A stretch of DNA of 64,000 bases from NCBI RefSeq assembly GCF_008642355.1, contig NZ_CP029193.1:5976001-6040000 (forward strand), given 5' to 3'. Numbering within the stretch: the first letter of the stretch is position 1; every line of letters begins with the position of its first letter. Below, one piece after another: positions 1 through 9,124 of this stretch. Both the position numbers and the translations under genes were made by a program. The stretch is from Streptomyces venezuelae. Lineage in GTDB: Bacteria; Actinomycetota; Actinomycetes; Streptomycetales; Streptomycetaceae. Under the pieces are notes generated by a model. That model saw only the letters and a list, made by a program, of their open reading frames with translations. It made no database searches and had not been told where the DNA came from.

Positions 1-176
1 CGACGCTGCCCAAGCCGGACACCTTCGACCAGCCGGGCATCAACGCGCTCTCCGGCGCGGCTCCGGGCGTCCTCGGACTCGCGGGTGCCGTGCCGCTCGT
101 ACTGTGGCGCAGGCGCCGTCTCACGGTGACCGCCGCGCGCGCCGCGAGGGTTTCTGGCGGCAGTACCGCCGGGTAG
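1..176 (+). CDS. Signal peptidase I, C-terminal end (partial)
   Basis: Only the last 57 codons are inside the window, reading in the frame that stops with TAG at 174-176. The fragment has a hydrophobic stretch (GVLGLAGAVPLVLW) followed by an arginine-rich tail (WRRRRL), the shape of the C-terminal membrane anchor seen in Streptomyces type I signal peptidases. A complete signal peptidase gene follows at once, and Streptomyces normally carries several sip genes in tandem, so this is inferred to be the preceding paralogue. The catalytic part lies off the left edge, so the assignment rests on the anchor and context alone. Confidence 0.6.
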   Translation, partial: TLPKPDTFDQPGINALSGAAPGVLGLAGAVPLVLWRRRRLTVTAARAARVSGGSTAG

Positions 177-256
177 GGTGCCGTCCCAGATCGCCGATCT
201 TCCGCCGCCCGTACGCACGGGCGGCGAGGTCGTCTCCGAGATGGGGGAGCACCGGG

Positions 257-1015
257 ATGAGCAGGACACAACGTACGAACGAGGGCCGCGGACGGCTCGG
301 CAGCGTGCTGTCGGGCATCGCCGTGGCCCTCGGCTGTGTGCTCTTCCTCGGCGGGTTCGTCTGGGGCGCGATCCTGTACCAGCCGTACACCGTCCCGACC
401 GGATCGATGGCCCCGACGATCGGCTCGGGCGACCGTGTGCTCGCGCAGCGGATCGACGGCGACGAGGTGCGCCGCGGCGACGTCGTCGTCTTCGAGCAGT
501 CCACGTGGGGCGACCTGCCCATGGTGAAGCGCGTCGTCGGCATAGGCGGCGACAGGATTGCCTGCTGTGAGAACGGCAAGCTCACCGTCAACGGCGAGGA
601 CGTCGCAGAACCGTATCTCCTTGATCAGGGCGAGGCCGCCGTGGCCACCCGCATCCCCGCCACGACGGTGCCCAAGGGGCGCTTGTTCCTGCTCGGCGAC
701 GAGCGCAGCGGGTCGCTGGACTCCACCGCGCACCTGACCGACGGGGAGAACGGCACGGTGTCGCGGAAGGCCGTGAAGGCGCGGGTCGACGCGGTGGCCT
801 GGCCGATGGACCGGTTCGGCATGATCGAGCGGCCCGACGGCTTCGCTGCCCTGCCGGGCGGCACCTCCGAGCCGGGCCCGCTGCGCCTGATGGTGATTGC
901 CGTCGTCGCGGGCATGGTCCTCGTCCTGGGCGGCGCGGCCTACGGTCCTGTGGCCAGGCGCGCGGGTCGGCGCCGCGCCGACAGCGGTGCTCAGGAGACC
1001 GCCGGTGTCGGCTGA
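257..1015 (+). CDS. lepB: Type I signal peptidase (Sip family)
   Basis: Membrane-bound serine/lysine protease that removes signal peptides from exported proteins. The ATG at 257 is preceded by GGGGGAG at 243-249, giving 252 residues. There is an N-terminal membrane helix at about 15-38, then box B with the catalytic serine in PTGSMAPT (Ser50). Box D follows with the general base lysine in MVKRVVGIGGD (Lys91), then box E LLGDERSGSLDS. A second hydrophobic segment near 208-229 is followed by an Arg-rich tail, so the protein is probably anchored at both ends, as in some Streptomyces Sip proteins. It follows another signal peptidase gene and overlaps the Nudix gene by 11 bases, suggesting one operon. 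Which of the Sip paralogues it is cannot be fixed from sequence alone. Confidence 0.93.
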   Translation: MSRTQRTNEGRGRLGSVLSGIAVALGCVLFLGGFVWGAILYQPYTVPTGSMAPTIGSGDRVLAQRIDGDEVRRGDVVVFEQSTWGDLPMVKRVVGIGGDRIACCENGKLTVNGEDVAEPYLLDQGEAAVATRIPATTVPKGRLFLLGDERSGSLDSTAHLTDGENGTVSRKAVKARVDAVAWPMDRFGMIERPDGFAALPGGTSEPGPLRLMVIAVVAGMVLVLGGAAYGPVARRAGRRRADSGAQETAGVG

Positions 1016-1493
1016 GCTGCGCAGGGTCGCCCGGGTGATCCTGCTCGACCCGAGCGACCGCATCCTGCTCATGCACGGCTTCGAGCCGGGGAACGCGTCG
1101 GACGACTGGTGGTTCACCCCGGGCGGCGGGGTGGAGGGCGACGAGACGCGGGAGCAGGCGGCCCTGCGCGAGTTGCGGGAAGAGACCGGCATCACGGAGG
1201 TCGAGCTCGGTCCGGTCCTGTGGCGGCGCGTGTGTTCGTTCCCCTTCGCGGGGCGGCGCTGGGACCAGGACGAGTGGTACTACCTGGCGCGTACGTCGCA
1301 GACCGCGATCGCCGCGCAGGGTCTGACCGAGCTGGAAAGACGCAGTGTCGACGGAGCACGTTGGTGGACGTGCCGAGAACTGACCGAGGCTCATGAGACG
1401 GTGTACCCGACCAGGCTCGCCGAGCTGCTTCGCAGACTGCTCGACGAGGGGCCCCCGGACAGGCCCGAGATCCTCGACACGGAAATCGTGTAG
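1005..1493 (+). CDS. Nudix hydrolase
   Basis: Predicted pyrophosphohydrolase acting on a nucleoside diphosphate linked to another moiety (162 aa). The complete Nudix box G-x5-E-x7-REUxEExGU is present at residues 41-63 (GGVEGDE then RELREETGI), so metal binding should be intact. The GTG start at 1005 follows CAGGAG at 991-996 and overlaps the end of the signal peptidase gene, which suggests translational coupling. The C-terminal half contains the usual strand-helix elements (WWTCRELTE) but nothing that fixes the substrate. It has the same position, next to the signal peptidases and a DUF2469 gene, as the MutT-like gene of other streptomycetes. Confidence 0.9.
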   Translation: MSAELRRVARVILLDPSDRILLMHGFEPGNASDDWWFTPGGGVEGDETREQAALRELREETGITEVELGPVLWRRVCSFPFAGRRWDQDEWYYLARTSQTAIAAQGLTELERRSVDGARWWTCRELTEAHETVYPTRLAELLRRLLDEGPPDRPEILDTEIV

Positions 1494-1548
1494 GGGTTCG
1501 CGGGGCTGACGCACAATAGGGGGACGCACGGCTGAAGGGGAACATGCC

Positions 1549-1857
1549 ATGAGCGCCGAGGACCTCGAGAAGTACGAGACCGAGATGGAGCTGAAGCTCT
1601 ACCGGGAGTACCGCGATGTCGTCGGGCTGTTCAAATACGTGATCGAGACCGAACGCCGTTTCTATCTCACCAATGACTACGAGATGCAGGTGCACTCGGT
1701 TCAGGGCGAGGTGTTCTTCGAGGTCTCGATGGCGGATGCCTGGGTGTGGGACATGTACAGGCCCGCCCGGTTCGTCAAGCAGGTGCGGGTGCTCACGTTC
1801 AAGGACGTGAACATCGAGGAGCTCAACAAGAGCGATCTGGAGCTGCCGGGCAGCTGA
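1549..1857 (+). CDS. DUF2469 family protein
   Basis: A 102-residue acidic, soluble protein beginning MSAEDLEKYETEMELKLYRE. This matches the DUF2469 family, which is strongly conserved across actinobacteria and has no established function. AAGGGG upstream at about 1535-1540 supports the ATG at 1549. It lies 55 bases after the Nudix gene and before yraN, the usual neighbourhood for this family. There is no signal peptide, membrane helix or metal motif. Aromatic clusters (FKYVIETERRFYLTNDY and WVWDMY) suggest a compact fold. Confidence 0.9.
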   Translation: MSAEDLEKYETEMELKLYREYRDVVGLFKYVIETERRFYLTNDYEMQVHSVQGEVFFEVSMADAWVWDMYRPARFVKQVRVLTFKDVNIEELNKSDLELPGS

Positions 1858-1995
1858 ACGCAGCCGTACTCGCCCGCCGCGTGCGGCTGATTCACTCGGC
1901 GGGGTGAGGGCGTTTTCCACAACCGGTGAGTAGTGCACCAAGATCCAACAGGTGCGGGCTGAACCGTGACCGTGGGTGTCGGAGGTGGTGCCGAC

Positions 1996-2373
1996 ATGAA
2001 CGCACGGGGAGCACTCGGCAGGTACGGCGAGGATCTGGCCGCACGACGGCTGATCGACGCGGGGATGACGGTCCTGGAGCGCAACTGGCGCGCGGGCAGG
2101 ACCGGTGAGATCGACATCGTGGCCATGGACGGCGAGGCACTCGTCGTCTGCGAGGTCAAGACGCGCAGAGGGGGCCCGGCCGGCTCCCCACCCTTCGAAC
2201 ACCCGATGGCAGGCGTCGACCGGACCAAGGCGGAACGGCTGCGAAGGCTCGCCGAACGCTGGATCGAGGAACGCGGCGGCCCACCCCCGGGCGGCGTCCG
2301 CATCGACCTGGTCGGAGTCCTGATCCCGCGACGCGGTGTTCCCGTGGTCGAGCATGCGCGGGGGGTGGCCTGA
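1996..2373 (+). CDS. YraN/UPF0102 family putative endonuclease
   Basis: A 125-residue protein of the UPF0102 (YraN) family, whose fold resembles Holliday-junction and restriction-type nucleases. The PD-(D/E)xK-like signature is visible as EIDIVAMDG followed by EVKTRRG, preceded by the conserved [13 protein letters not shown] at the N-terminus. The ATG at 1996 has a good ribosome site (GGAGGTGG at 1981-1988), although the frame is open further upstream. The stop overlaps the start of the comM-like gene (TGATG), so the two are probably translationally coupled. With comM and dprA this makes a three-gene DNA-processing cluster found in many bacteria; nuclease activity is inferred from the family. 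Confidence 0.9.
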   Translation: MNARGALGRYGEDLAARRLIDAGMTVLERNWRAGRTGEIDIVAMDGEALVVCEVKTRRGGPAGSPPFEHPMAGVDRTKAERLRRLAERWIEERGGPPPGGVRIDLVGVLIPRRGVPVVEHARGVA

Positions 2374-3992
2374 TGGGATTCGCGCGTACGTGTTCGGTGG
2401 CGCTGGTCGGCGTCGAGGGCGTGGTCGTCGAGGTGCAGGCCGACCTGGAGCCCGGAGTCGCGGCGTTCACGCTGGTGGGGCTGCCGGACAAGAGCCTCAC
2501 CGAGAGCCGCGACCGGGTCAGGGCCGCTGTGGTCAACTCGGGCGGTGAGTGGCCGCAGAAGAAGCTCACGGTCGGGCTGAGCCCGGCGTCGGTGCCGAAG
2601 GGCGGCAGCGGTTTCGATCTGGCCGTCGCCTGCGCGGTCCTCGGAGCGGCCGAGCGGATCGATCCCCGTGTCCTCGCCGACATCGTGATGATCGGGGAGC
2701 TCGGGCTCGACGGCCGGGTGCGCCCGGTCCTCGGGGTGCTGCCCGCGGTCCTCGCGGCGGCCGACGCGGGGTACGAACAGGTGGTCGTCCCCGAGTGCAC
2801 CGCCGCCGAAGCGTCCCTGGTGCCGGGCATCTCGGTCCTCGGGGTGCGCAGTCTGCGCCAGCTCATCGCCGTGCTCACCGACGAGCCGGTGCCGGAGGAG
2901 GAGCCGGACGAGCCCGGACGGCCCGACCCGCTGCTCGCCGGGCTGTGCGTGCCGGGCACCGGGGTCGGCACGGGGCTCAGCGGCGCCCCGGACGACGCCC
3001 ACGCGCTCGACCTGGCCGATGTCGTCGGGCAGGTGGCGGCGAGGACGGCCGTCGAAGTGGCCGCGGCCGGCGCGCACCATCTCTTCCTGCAAGGACCACC
3101 GGGCGCGGGCAAGACCATGCTCGCGGAGCGGCTCCCGGCGGTCCTGCCGCGGCTGACACGGGAGGAGTCCCTGGAAGTGACGGCGGTCCACTCGGTGGCG
3201 GGCATGCTGCCCCCGGGCCGACCGCTGGTGGACATCGCGCCGTACTGCGCCCCCCACCATTCCGCGACCATGCAGTCACTGGTGGGCGGCGGCAAGGGAA
3301 TCGCACGGCCGGGCGCGGTCTCGCTCGCTCATAGAGGGGTGCTCTTTTTGGATGAGGCGCCCGAGTTCAGCAGTCAGACCCTGGACTCCTTGCGGCAGCC
3401 CCTGGAGTCGGGGCACGTGGTCATCGCGCGCAGCGCGGGCGTGGTGCGGCTGCCCGCCAAGTTTCTGATGGTGCTCGCGGCCAACCCCTGCCCGTGCGGG
3501 CGGTACACCTTGTTGGGCGACGGCTGCGAATGCCCCGCGTCCGTCATCCGCCGCTATCAGGCCCGCCTCTCGGGGCCGCTGCTCGACCGGGTCGACCTGA
3601 AGGTGGAGGTGGAGGCCGTCACCCGCTCCGAGCTGGCCGGGTACGGCACGCCGGGGGAGTCCACCCGGACCGTCGCCGACCGGGTGCGTGCCGCGCGCGA
3701 ACGGGCGGCAGCCCGCCTGGCCGGCACCGGCTGGCGGACCAACAGTGAGGTCGCGGGACACGCCCTGCGCACGCGCTGGCCCGCGGCTCCCGGTGCGCTG
3801 GAGGCGGCCGAACTGGACCTGGAGCGGGGTTTCCTGACAGCCAGGGGACTGGACCGCGTGCTGCGGGTCGCCTGGACCGTCGCCGACCTCGCGGGGCACG
3901 ACCGGCCCCTGGCGCAGGACGTCGCCCTCGCGCTGCAACTGCGTACGGGGATCGCGCGAGGCGTGCCGATGGTCATCGGGGCGTCCTCGTGA
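2373..3992 (+). CDS. comM: ComM/YifB-like AAA+ ATPase (Mg-chelatase-like)
   Basis: A 539-residue YifB family protein. In naturally competent bacteria ComM is a helicase that promotes branch migration during uptake of divergent DNA; its role in Streptomyces is not established. The N-terminal Lon-like/ChlI domain (about 1-190) contains GLPDKSLTESRDRVRAA. The AAA+ core carries Walker A GPPGAGKT near 243-250 and Walker B VLFLDEAPE near 322. NPCPCGRY and a Mg-chelatase-type C-terminal domain follow. It begins on the stop of yraN and its end overlaps dprA by four bases, so all three are likely one transcription unit. Confidence 0.93.
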   Translation: MGFARTCSVALVGVEGVVVEVQADLEPGVAAFTLVGLPDKSLTESRDRVRAAVVNSGGEWPQKKLTVGLSPASVPKGGSGFDLAVACAVLGAAERIDPRVLADIVMIGELGLDGRVRPVLGVLPAVLAAADAGYEQVVVPECTAAEASLVPGISVLGVRSLRQLIAVLTDEPVPEEEPDEPGRPDPLLAGLCVPGTGVGTGLSGAPDDAHALDLADVVGQVAARTAVEVAAAGAHHLFLQGPPGAGKTMLAERLPAVLPRLTREESLEVTAVHSVAGMLPPGRPLVDIAPYCAPHHSATMQSLVGGGKGIARPGAVSLAHRGVLFLDEAPEFSSQTLDSLRQPLESGHVVIARSAGVVRLPAKFLMVLAANPCPCGRYTLLGDGCECPASVIRRYQARLSGPLLDRVDLKVEVEAVTRSELAGYGTPGESTRTVADRVRAARERAAARLAGTGWRTNSEVAGHALRTRWPAAPGALEAAELDLERGFLTARGLDRVLRVAWTVADLAGHDRPLAQDVALALQLRTGIARGVPMVIGASS

Positions 3993-5167
3993 GCGCCGAC
4001 GCGCCGTCGGTCCCGCTGTCCGACGGGGAGCGGTTGGCGCGCGTCACATTGACGCGGGTCCTCGAACCGGGTGACGCCGCCGGTGGGCGGTGGCTGCGCG
4101 AGGTCGGGCCGCGCGAAGTGCTGCGGCGCCTCACCGGAACGGAGGAAGAGGCGCGGCTGCCGGGGGTGACGGCGCGGCGGTGGGAGGGTCTGCGGGCACG
4201 GGCCGCCGCGGCGCGCCCGGAGCAGGACCTGGCGGCGGCGCGGGACGTCGGGGGGAGGTTCGTGTGTCCGGGGGACGCGGAGTGGCCGGTGACCCTGGAC
4301 GACCTGGGGGACGCGCGTCCGGTCGGGCTGTGGGTGCGGGGGCGGCCCTCCCTGCGGATATGGGGGCTGCGGTCGGTGGCCGTCGTCGGCTCGCGGGCCT
4401 GTTCGGAATACGGCGCGCACATGGCGGCCGAGCTCGCCGCGGGGCTCGCGGAGCGCGGCTGGGTCGTGATCTCAGGAGGGGCGTACGGCGTGGACGGTGC
4501 CGCACACCGAGGGGCGCTCGGCGCCGGCGGTGCAACCGTGGCCGTCCTCGCCTGCGGGGTCGACCGGCCCTACCCGCGCGGACACGCCGGGCTCATCGGA
4601 CGCATCGCGGAACAGGGCCTCGTGGTGGGTGAGTTGCCGCCGGGGGACCATCCGACGCCGAGCCGGTTCATTCTGCGGAACAGGGTGATCGCGGCACTGA
4701 CCAGGGGGACGGTGGTGATCGAGGCCGCATACCGCAGCGGGGCCCTCGCCACGGCGCGCAGTGCCCAGGAATTGGGGCGCTTCGTGATGGGTGTGCCGGG
4801 GCCCGCGACCAGCGGCCTGTCGGCCGGCGTGCACGAACTGCTGCGGGGCGACGGAGTCCTCGTCACGGACGCCTCCGAAGTCGTCGAGCTGGTCGGTGAC
4901 ATGGGGGAGCTCGCTCCGGTCCGGCGGGGGCCCGTCGTGCCACGAGACCTGCTCGCTTCCGGAGTGCGGCGCGTCCTCGCGGCCCTGCCCGCACGGGGGC
5001 TCGCGGCGGTGCGGGACATCGCGATCGGCGCGGGGACGACCGAGGACGACGCGGTCGGGCGGCTGTACGAACTTCAGTCGTTGGGGTTCGTCGAACGACA
5101 CGGCGACGGCTGGCAGTTGACACGCCAGGCGATTCTGTCCGTCTGCGCCGAGGGAAAGGAATCGTGA
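3989..5167 (+). CDS. dprA: DNA-processing protein DprA
   Basis: A 392-residue DprA/Smf protein. In transformable bacteria it binds incoming single strands and loads RecA. The Rossmann-like core is clear: VAVVGSRACSEYG near residue 130, VISGGAYGVDGAAHRGAL, then FILRNRVIAALT and VVIEAAYRSGALATA. An N-terminal helical region and a C-terminal winged-helix-like DprA domain (about 320-385) flank it. The GTG start at 3989 lies inside the end of the ComM-like gene. Because streptomycetes are not usually regarded as naturally competent, a role in recombination or plasmid/phage processing is more likely than uptake; that is inference. Confidence 0.94.
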   Translation: MSADAPSVPLSDGERLARVTLTRVLEPGDAAGGRWLREVGPREVLRRLTGTEEEARLPGVTARRWEGLRARAAAARPEQDLAAARDVGGRFVCPGDAEWPVTLDDLGDARPVGLWVRGRPSLRIWGLRSVAVVGSRACSEYGAHMAAELAAGLAERGWVVISGGAYGVDGAAHRGALGAGGATVAVLACGVDRPYPRGHAGLIGRIAEQGLVVGELPPGDHPTPSRFILRNRVIAALTRGTVVIEAAYRSGALATARSAQELGRFVMGVPGPATSGLSAGVHELLRGDGVLVTDASEVVELVGDMGELAPVRRGPVVPRDLLASGVRRVLAALPARGLAAVRDIAIGAGTTEDDAVGRLYELQSLGFVERHGDGWQLTRQAILSVCAEGKES

Positions 5168-5537
5168 CCGAGCGTGTTCCGCCGGACGGATGACCCCCGA
5201 CGACCATGGGAAATCGCGCAGTTGGCGCGCCGGAGTCATCACGCAGAGCGACGGCGCCGACTCCTGAAGGGGGCAAGCGGAACGTATCTGCGCACGCGCG
5301 ATCCCATACTCTTCGCTCACTGCGACACTTCAGTCACGCTACGCTCACACAGATTCCGACGCGGACAGGCAACAGACGGACGACCTCATTCACTCCACGC
5401 ACGCTCTCCACCGCTCCGGCGCGAGCGACACCGGTGCCCCCACCGACTCGCGCGACCACACCGACCCACGCGATCTCCCCACTTCAGGCGACCTCACCGA
5501 CCTCCCAGGTTCACGGCAGAACGGCTCAAGGCGACGA
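5168..5537 (+). other. 370-base leader between dprA and whiG
   Basis: I see no coding sequence with convincing codon bias here. From about 5390 to 5530 the plus strand is unusually C/A-rich and poor in self-complementarity, as expected for an unstructured transcribed leader. The whiG promoter should lie here but I could not place -35/-10 boxes with confidence. Confidence 0.4.
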
Positions 5538-6380
5538 ATGCCCCAGCACACCTCAGGGTCCGATCGGGCAGCGGCTCCCCCCGCCGCCCGTAGCGGCGAG
5601 CAGGAGCGGCCCCCCGCGCCCTCGTCGCTGGACGAGCTGTGGCGCTCGTACAAAGAGACGGGGGACGGGAGGCTGCGGGAGCAGCTGATCCTGCACTACT
5701 CGCCGCTGGTGAAGTACGTCGCGGGGCGGGTCAGCGTGGGGCTGCCGCCCAACGTCGAGCAGGCCGACTTCGTGTCGTCAGGCGTGTTCGGGCTCATCGA
5801 CGCGATCGAGAAGTTCGACATCGAGCGGTCCATCAAGTTCGAGACGTACGCGATCACCCGCATCCGCGGGGCCATGATCGACGAACTGCGCGCGCTCGAC
5901 TGGATCCCGCGTTCGGTGCGGCAGAAGGCGCGCAACGTCGAGCGGGCGTACGCCACACTCGAGGCGCAGTTGAGGCGCACTCCGTCGGAGGGCGAGGTCG
6001 CCGCCGAGATGGGGATCGCGCTGGAGGAACTGCACGCGGTTTTCAGCCAGTTGTCGCTGGCCAACGTCGTGGCCCTCGAAGAGCTGCTCCACGCGGGAGC
6101 CGACGGCGGCGACCGGCTCAGCCTGATGGACACGCTCGAGGACCACGCGGCCGACAACCCCGTGGAGGTCGCTGAGGACCGTGAGCTGCGCAGGCTGCTC
6201 GCGCGGGCCATCAACACGCTGCCGGAGCGTGAGAAGACCGTCGTCACGCTCTACTACTACGAAGGGCTGACGCTCGCCGAGATCGGCAACGTCCTCGGGG
6301 TGACCGAGAGCCGGGTGAGTCAGATCCACACCAAATCCGTGCTGCAGCTGCGTGCGAAGCTGGCGAGTTTTGGGCGCTGA
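5538..6380 (+). CDS. whiG: Sporulation sigma factor WhiG (FliA-like)
   Basis: RNA polymerase sigma factor of the FliA/SigD group, which in Streptomyces commits aerial hyphae to sporulation by transcribing whiH and whiI. The protein is 280 residues, the length I recall for S. coelicolor WhiG, and begins [12 protein letters not shown] as that protein does. Region 2 ([15 protein letters not shown] through [17 protein letters not shown]), region 3 and region 4 ([20 protein letters not shown]) are complete. In the family it is held inactive by the anti-sigma RsiG with c-di-GMP; no rsiG-like gene is visible nearby. It ends with [10 protein letters not shown] and is followed closely by a TetR regulator. 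Confidence 0.97.
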   Translation: MPQHTSGSDRAAAPPAARSGEQERPPAPSSLDELWRSYKETGDGRLREQLILHYSPLVKYVAGRVSVGLPPNVEQADFVSSGVFGLIDAIEKFDIERSIKFETYAITRIRGAMIDELRALDWIPRSVRQKARNVERAYATLEAQLRRTPSEGEVAAEMGIALEELHAVFSQLSLANVVALEELLHAGADGGDRLSLMDTLEDHAADNPVEVAEDRELRRLLARAINTLPEREKTVVTLYYYEGLTLAEIGNVLGVTESRVSQIHTKSVLQLRAKLASFGR

Positions 6381-6461
6381 GTGTCGCTGAATCGTCCCTG
6401 CCCGAGGGCGCGCGCGAGGGAGCGGCTCCCGTGTGCGGCGTCCCATCCGTAAAGTGGAGCC

Positions 6462-7043
6462 GTGCCAAGGATTCGAGCGGCCTCCGTGGCCGAGCACCGG
6501 TCGATGCAGCGCGGCGCCCTGCTGGACGCCGCGCGTTCCCTGCTGTCCGAAGGCGGTACGGAGGCGTTGACCTTCCCCGCACTCGCCGAGCGCACCGGGC
6601 TCGCCCGGTCGTCCGTGTACGAGTACTTCCGGTCGCGGGCCGCCGTGGTCGAAGAGCTGTGCGAGGTCGACTTCCCCGTCTGGGCGGCGGAGGTCTCGGC
6701 GGCGATGGAGTGCGAGGAGTCGGCCGAGGGCAAGGTCGAGGCGTACGTACGACGGCAGCTGGCGCTGGTCGGGGATCGGCGGCACCGCGCCGTGGTCGCC
6801 ATCTCCGCGAGCGAGCTGGACGCCGGGGCGCGGGAGAAGATCCGCGCCGCGCACGGTGGCCTCATCGCGATGATCGTCGAGGCGCTCGAAGAGCTGGGGC
6901 ACGAGCAGCCCCGCATGGCGGCGATGCTCCTCCAGGGCATCGTGGACGCCGCGGTGCGGCGCATCGAGCTCGGCGTGGCGGAGCAGCCCGAGGCCATCAC
7001 GGAGGCAGCCGTGGCCATGGCGCTGCGGGGAGTCCAGGGCTGA
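6462..7043 (+). CDS. TetR family transcriptional regulator
   Basis: A 193-residue one-component repressor-type regulator. The N-terminal helix-turn-helix is intact: LTFPALAERTGLARSSVYEY near residues 31-50, after RGALLDAARSLLSEGG. The remaining ligand-binding domain has no recognisable ligand. The GTG start at 6462 follows GTGGAG at 6454-6459. It lies 81 bases after whiG in the same direction and overlaps the convergent peptidase gene by 47 bases. The gene immediately after whiG in other streptomycetes is also a TetR regulator, but its targets are unknown to me. Confidence 0.88.
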   Translation: MPRIRAASVAEHRSMQRGALLDAARSLLSEGGTEALTFPALAERTGLARSSVYEYFRSRAAVVEELCEVDFPVWAAEVSAAMECEESAEGKVEAYVRRQLALVGDRRHRAVVAISASELDAGAREKIRAAHGGLIAMIVEALEELGHEQPRMAAMLLQGIVDAAVRRIELGVAEQPEAITEAAVAMALRGVQG

Positions 7044-7689
7044 GCCCCCGCGCATAGGTGTACGGACCTCGCCCGTAGGCGTACGGCCCTCGCCCGTAGG
7101 ACGGCCCTTCCCGCCCGTGGACGTACGCCCCTCGCCCGTAGGGAGGCCCTTCCCGCGTGTAGGCGTACGAAGGCGGCCTCAAGGGGTCCTGGGTCGGCAG
7201 CAGGCGGGACGGGCCGTGGCCCAGGAGCCACGGTGGCAGGAGGGTCAGCGGGTTCAGGTAGGTCCGCGCTCTGAGCAGGCCCCAGTGGAGACAGCTCGTC
7301 GGGCAGTGGCCCGTCGGGCGCTCCAGGAAGCCGACCGGTGCCCCTGCCTCAACCGTGTCGCCCTTCTTCACCGTCGCCCGCACCGGTTCGTACGTCGTGC
7401 GCAGCGGTGGATCCCCCGTGCCGTCCAGCTCCACCGCGACCACGCCCCGGCCCGCGACCCGGCCCGCGAACGAGACGCGCCCCGGAGCCACGGCGCGCAC
7501 CGCGGAGCCCGGCGCGGCGGCCAGGTCCACGCCCCGGTGACCCGCTCCGTACGCGGTCGCCGGCGGGCTCCAGCCGCGTACGACCGGCGGCCGGGCGCCC
7601 ACCGGCCACGTCGAAGCCGTGGGCGGGGCCGGGGCCAGAAAGGTCACGAGCAGGGCCGCCAGCGTGGGCAGCAACAGTTCCGGGTGCAT
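6997..7689 (-). CDS. Secreted M23-type (LytM) peptidase-like protein with GRGPY tail
   Basis: A 230-residue exported protein with an N-terminal signal sequence (LLLPTLAALLVTFLAPAPPTAS). A LytM/peptidase M23 domain follows, the fold used by glycyl-glycine and peptidoglycan endopeptidases. The first zinc motif HxxxD is present (GHRGVDLAA, His50 and Asp54). The second motif, normally HxH, reads CLHWG, with Cys132 in place of the first histidine, so activity is doubtful. After residue 178 there is a low-complexity tail built from YGRGPY/YTYARG-type repeats, encoded by imperfect tandem DNA repeats at about 7060-7165. The last 47 bases overlap the convergent TetR gene. It lies on the strand opposite rpsB, just upstream of it. 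Confidence 0.82.
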   Translation of the reverse strand: MHPELLLPTLAALLVTFLAPAPPTASTWPVGARPPVVRGWSPPATAYGAGHRGVDLAAAPGSAVRAVAPGRVSFAGRVAGRGVVAVELDGTGDPPLRTTYEPVRATVKKGDTVEAGAPVGFLERPTGHCPTSCLHWGLLRARTYLNPLTLLPPWLLGHGPSRLLPTQDPLRPPSYAYTREGPPYGRGAYVHGREGPSYGRGPYAYGRGPYTYARGLSPGLPAAPWPRLPP

Positions 7690-8117
7690 GTGAGAACCGT
7701 CCCGCGCCGGGCCCGCCCGCGGGGATCATGGACCGTTTCTGTGGACGACTGCCGGGCTGTGGACAACCCCGTCACCCGCGCAGGTGAGGCGCCGCAGACC
7801 GGGCGGGGGAGAGCGCTGCGCCTGGGCGGGGACAGCACCGCGCCCGGACGGGGGACAGCGCCGCGCCCGGACGGGGGAAAGTGCCGCCACCCGGTCAAGG
7901 GAAGCGGCGTCACCTGCCACCCCGCGGGTCCCGTACACTTCTTTTGGCGATCCGGGTCACCGGGTCGACTTCGCACGCCCCGACACCAGGCCATGAACAG
8001 CCGGTGTCAGCGCCCCTCGGTCCCTGGTGGCAACCAGTGGCAAGGCGCACAGCGGGCGTCAGGCGCGAGTGCCGTCCGGCACACGCGGCACAACCGAGAA
8101 TCTCAAGGAGAACGGCC
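7690..8117 (+). promoter_or_regulatory. Intergenic region upstream of rpsB
   Basis: This 428-base divergent region must hold the rpsB promoter(s) and long leader. It contains a perfect DnaA-box-type 9-mer (TGTGGACAA, 7758-7766), the G-rich repeats listed separately, and AAGGAG at 8105-8110 as the rpsB ribosome site. No conserved peptide is visible in any frame. A possible -10-like element is TACACT at about 7932-7937, but I could not pair it convincingly. Confidence 0.4.
7838..7883 (+). repeat. Tandem 23-base repeat, two units
   Basis: Units at 7838-7860 and 7861-7883 both begin CCGCGCCCGGACGGGGG and differ at two positions. A more degenerate copy (GCCTGGGCGGGGACAGCA) lies just before them at about 7820-7837. 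The array is in the rpsB leader/promoter region. Confidence 0.8.
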
Positions 8118-9023
8118 ATGGCCGTCGTCACGATGCGGGAGCTGCTGGAGAGCGGCGTCCACTTCGGTCACCAGACCCGTCGTTGGAACCCGAAGATGAA
8201 GCGCTTCATCTTCACGGAGCGCAACGGCATCTACATCATCGACCTGCTCCAGTCGCTGTCGTACATCGACCGCGCCTACGAGTTCGTCAAGGAGACCGTC
8301 GCCCACGGCGGCACGGTCATGTTCGTCGGCACGAAGAAGCAGGCGCAGGAGGCCATCGCGGAGCAGGCCACCCGCGTCGGCATGCCCTACGTCAACCAGC
8401 GCTGGCTGGGCGGCATGCTCACCAACTTCTCGACCGTCTACAAGCGTCTGCAGCGCCTCAAGGAGCTCGAGCAGATCGACTTCGAGGACGTCGCCGCCTC
8501 CGGTCTCACCAAGAAGGAGCTTCTCGTGCTCTCGCGCGAGAAGGCCAAGCTGGAGAAGACCCTCGGTGGTATCCGCGAGATGCAGAAGGTGCCCAGCGCC
8601 GTCTGGATCGTGGACACCAAGAAGGAGCACATCGCGGTCGGCGAGGCCCGGAAGCTCAACATCCCGGTCGTCGCCATCCTCGACACCAACTGCGACCCCG
8701 ACGAGGTCGACTACAAGATCCCGGGCAACGACGACGCGATCCGCTCCGTCACGCTGCTCACCCGCGTGATCGCCGACGCCGTCGCCGAGGGCCTCATCGC
8801 CCGCTCCGGCGTTGCCGCCGGTGACTCGAAGCCGGGCGAGAAGGCCCAGGGCGAGCCCCTCGCCGAGTGGGAGCGCGACCTGCTCGAGGGCGAGAAGAAG
8901 GCCGACGAGCCGAAGGCCGCCGAGGCCGAGGCCGAGGTTCAGAAGTCCGCCGAGACGGAGAAGGCTGCCGACGCCGAGCAGGCCGACGCCCCCGCCGCGG
9001 CCGCGGACGCCGAGCAGGCCTGA
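8118..9023 (+). CDS. rpsB: 30S ribosomal protein S2
   Basis: Structural protein of the small ribosomal subunit that sits at the head-body junction and helps recruit S1. The start [20 protein letters not shown] with [11 protein letters not shown] is diagnostic. AAGGAG at 8105-8110 is well spaced to the ATG at 8118. The protein is 301 residues. The last 45 or so are an Ala/Glu/Lys-rich acidic extension after [11 protein letters not shown], longer than in E. coli S2 but usual for streptomycetes. It is followed by a hairpin and then tsf, the classic rpsB-tsf pair. Confidence 0.98.
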   Translation: MAVVTMRELLESGVHFGHQTRRWNPKMKRFIFTERNGIYIIDLLQSLSYIDRAYEFVKETVAHGGTVMFVGTKKQAQEAIAEQATRVGMPYVNQRWLGGMLTNFSTVYKRLQRLKELEQIDFEDVAASGLTKKELLVLSREKAKLEKTLGGIREMQKVPSAVWIVDTKKEHIAVGEARKLNIPVVAILDTNCDPDEVDYKIPGNDDAIRSVTLLTRVIADAVAEGLIARSGVAAGDSKPGEKAQGEPLAEWERDLLEGEKKADEPKAAEAEAEVQKSAETEKAADAEQADAPAAAADAEQA

Positions 9024-9043
9024 CCTCACAGGTTCGGTTGTTG

Positions 9044-9072
9044 ACGGCGGGGGCCCGATCGGCCCCCGCCGT
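9044..9072 (+). terminator. Hairpin between rpsB and tsf
   Basis: A perfect 12-base-pair stem (ACGGCGGGGGCC at 9044-9055 with its complement at 9061-9072) and a 5-base loop. It lies 21 bases after the rpsB stop. It probably acts as a partial terminator or mRNA stabiliser separating rpsB from tsf levels, as is common for this gene pair. Confidence 0.7.
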
Positions 9073-9124
9073 TCACCCGTAGACCTCCGTAGATCTTTCA
9101 GACTTCGAGAGAGAATTTTCGATC

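Noticed and set aside
5390..5530. A repeat-rich coding region before whiG.
   Set aside because: Arg/Pro/Thr-rich frames here have no start signals or codon bias and are explained by the C/A-rich composition.
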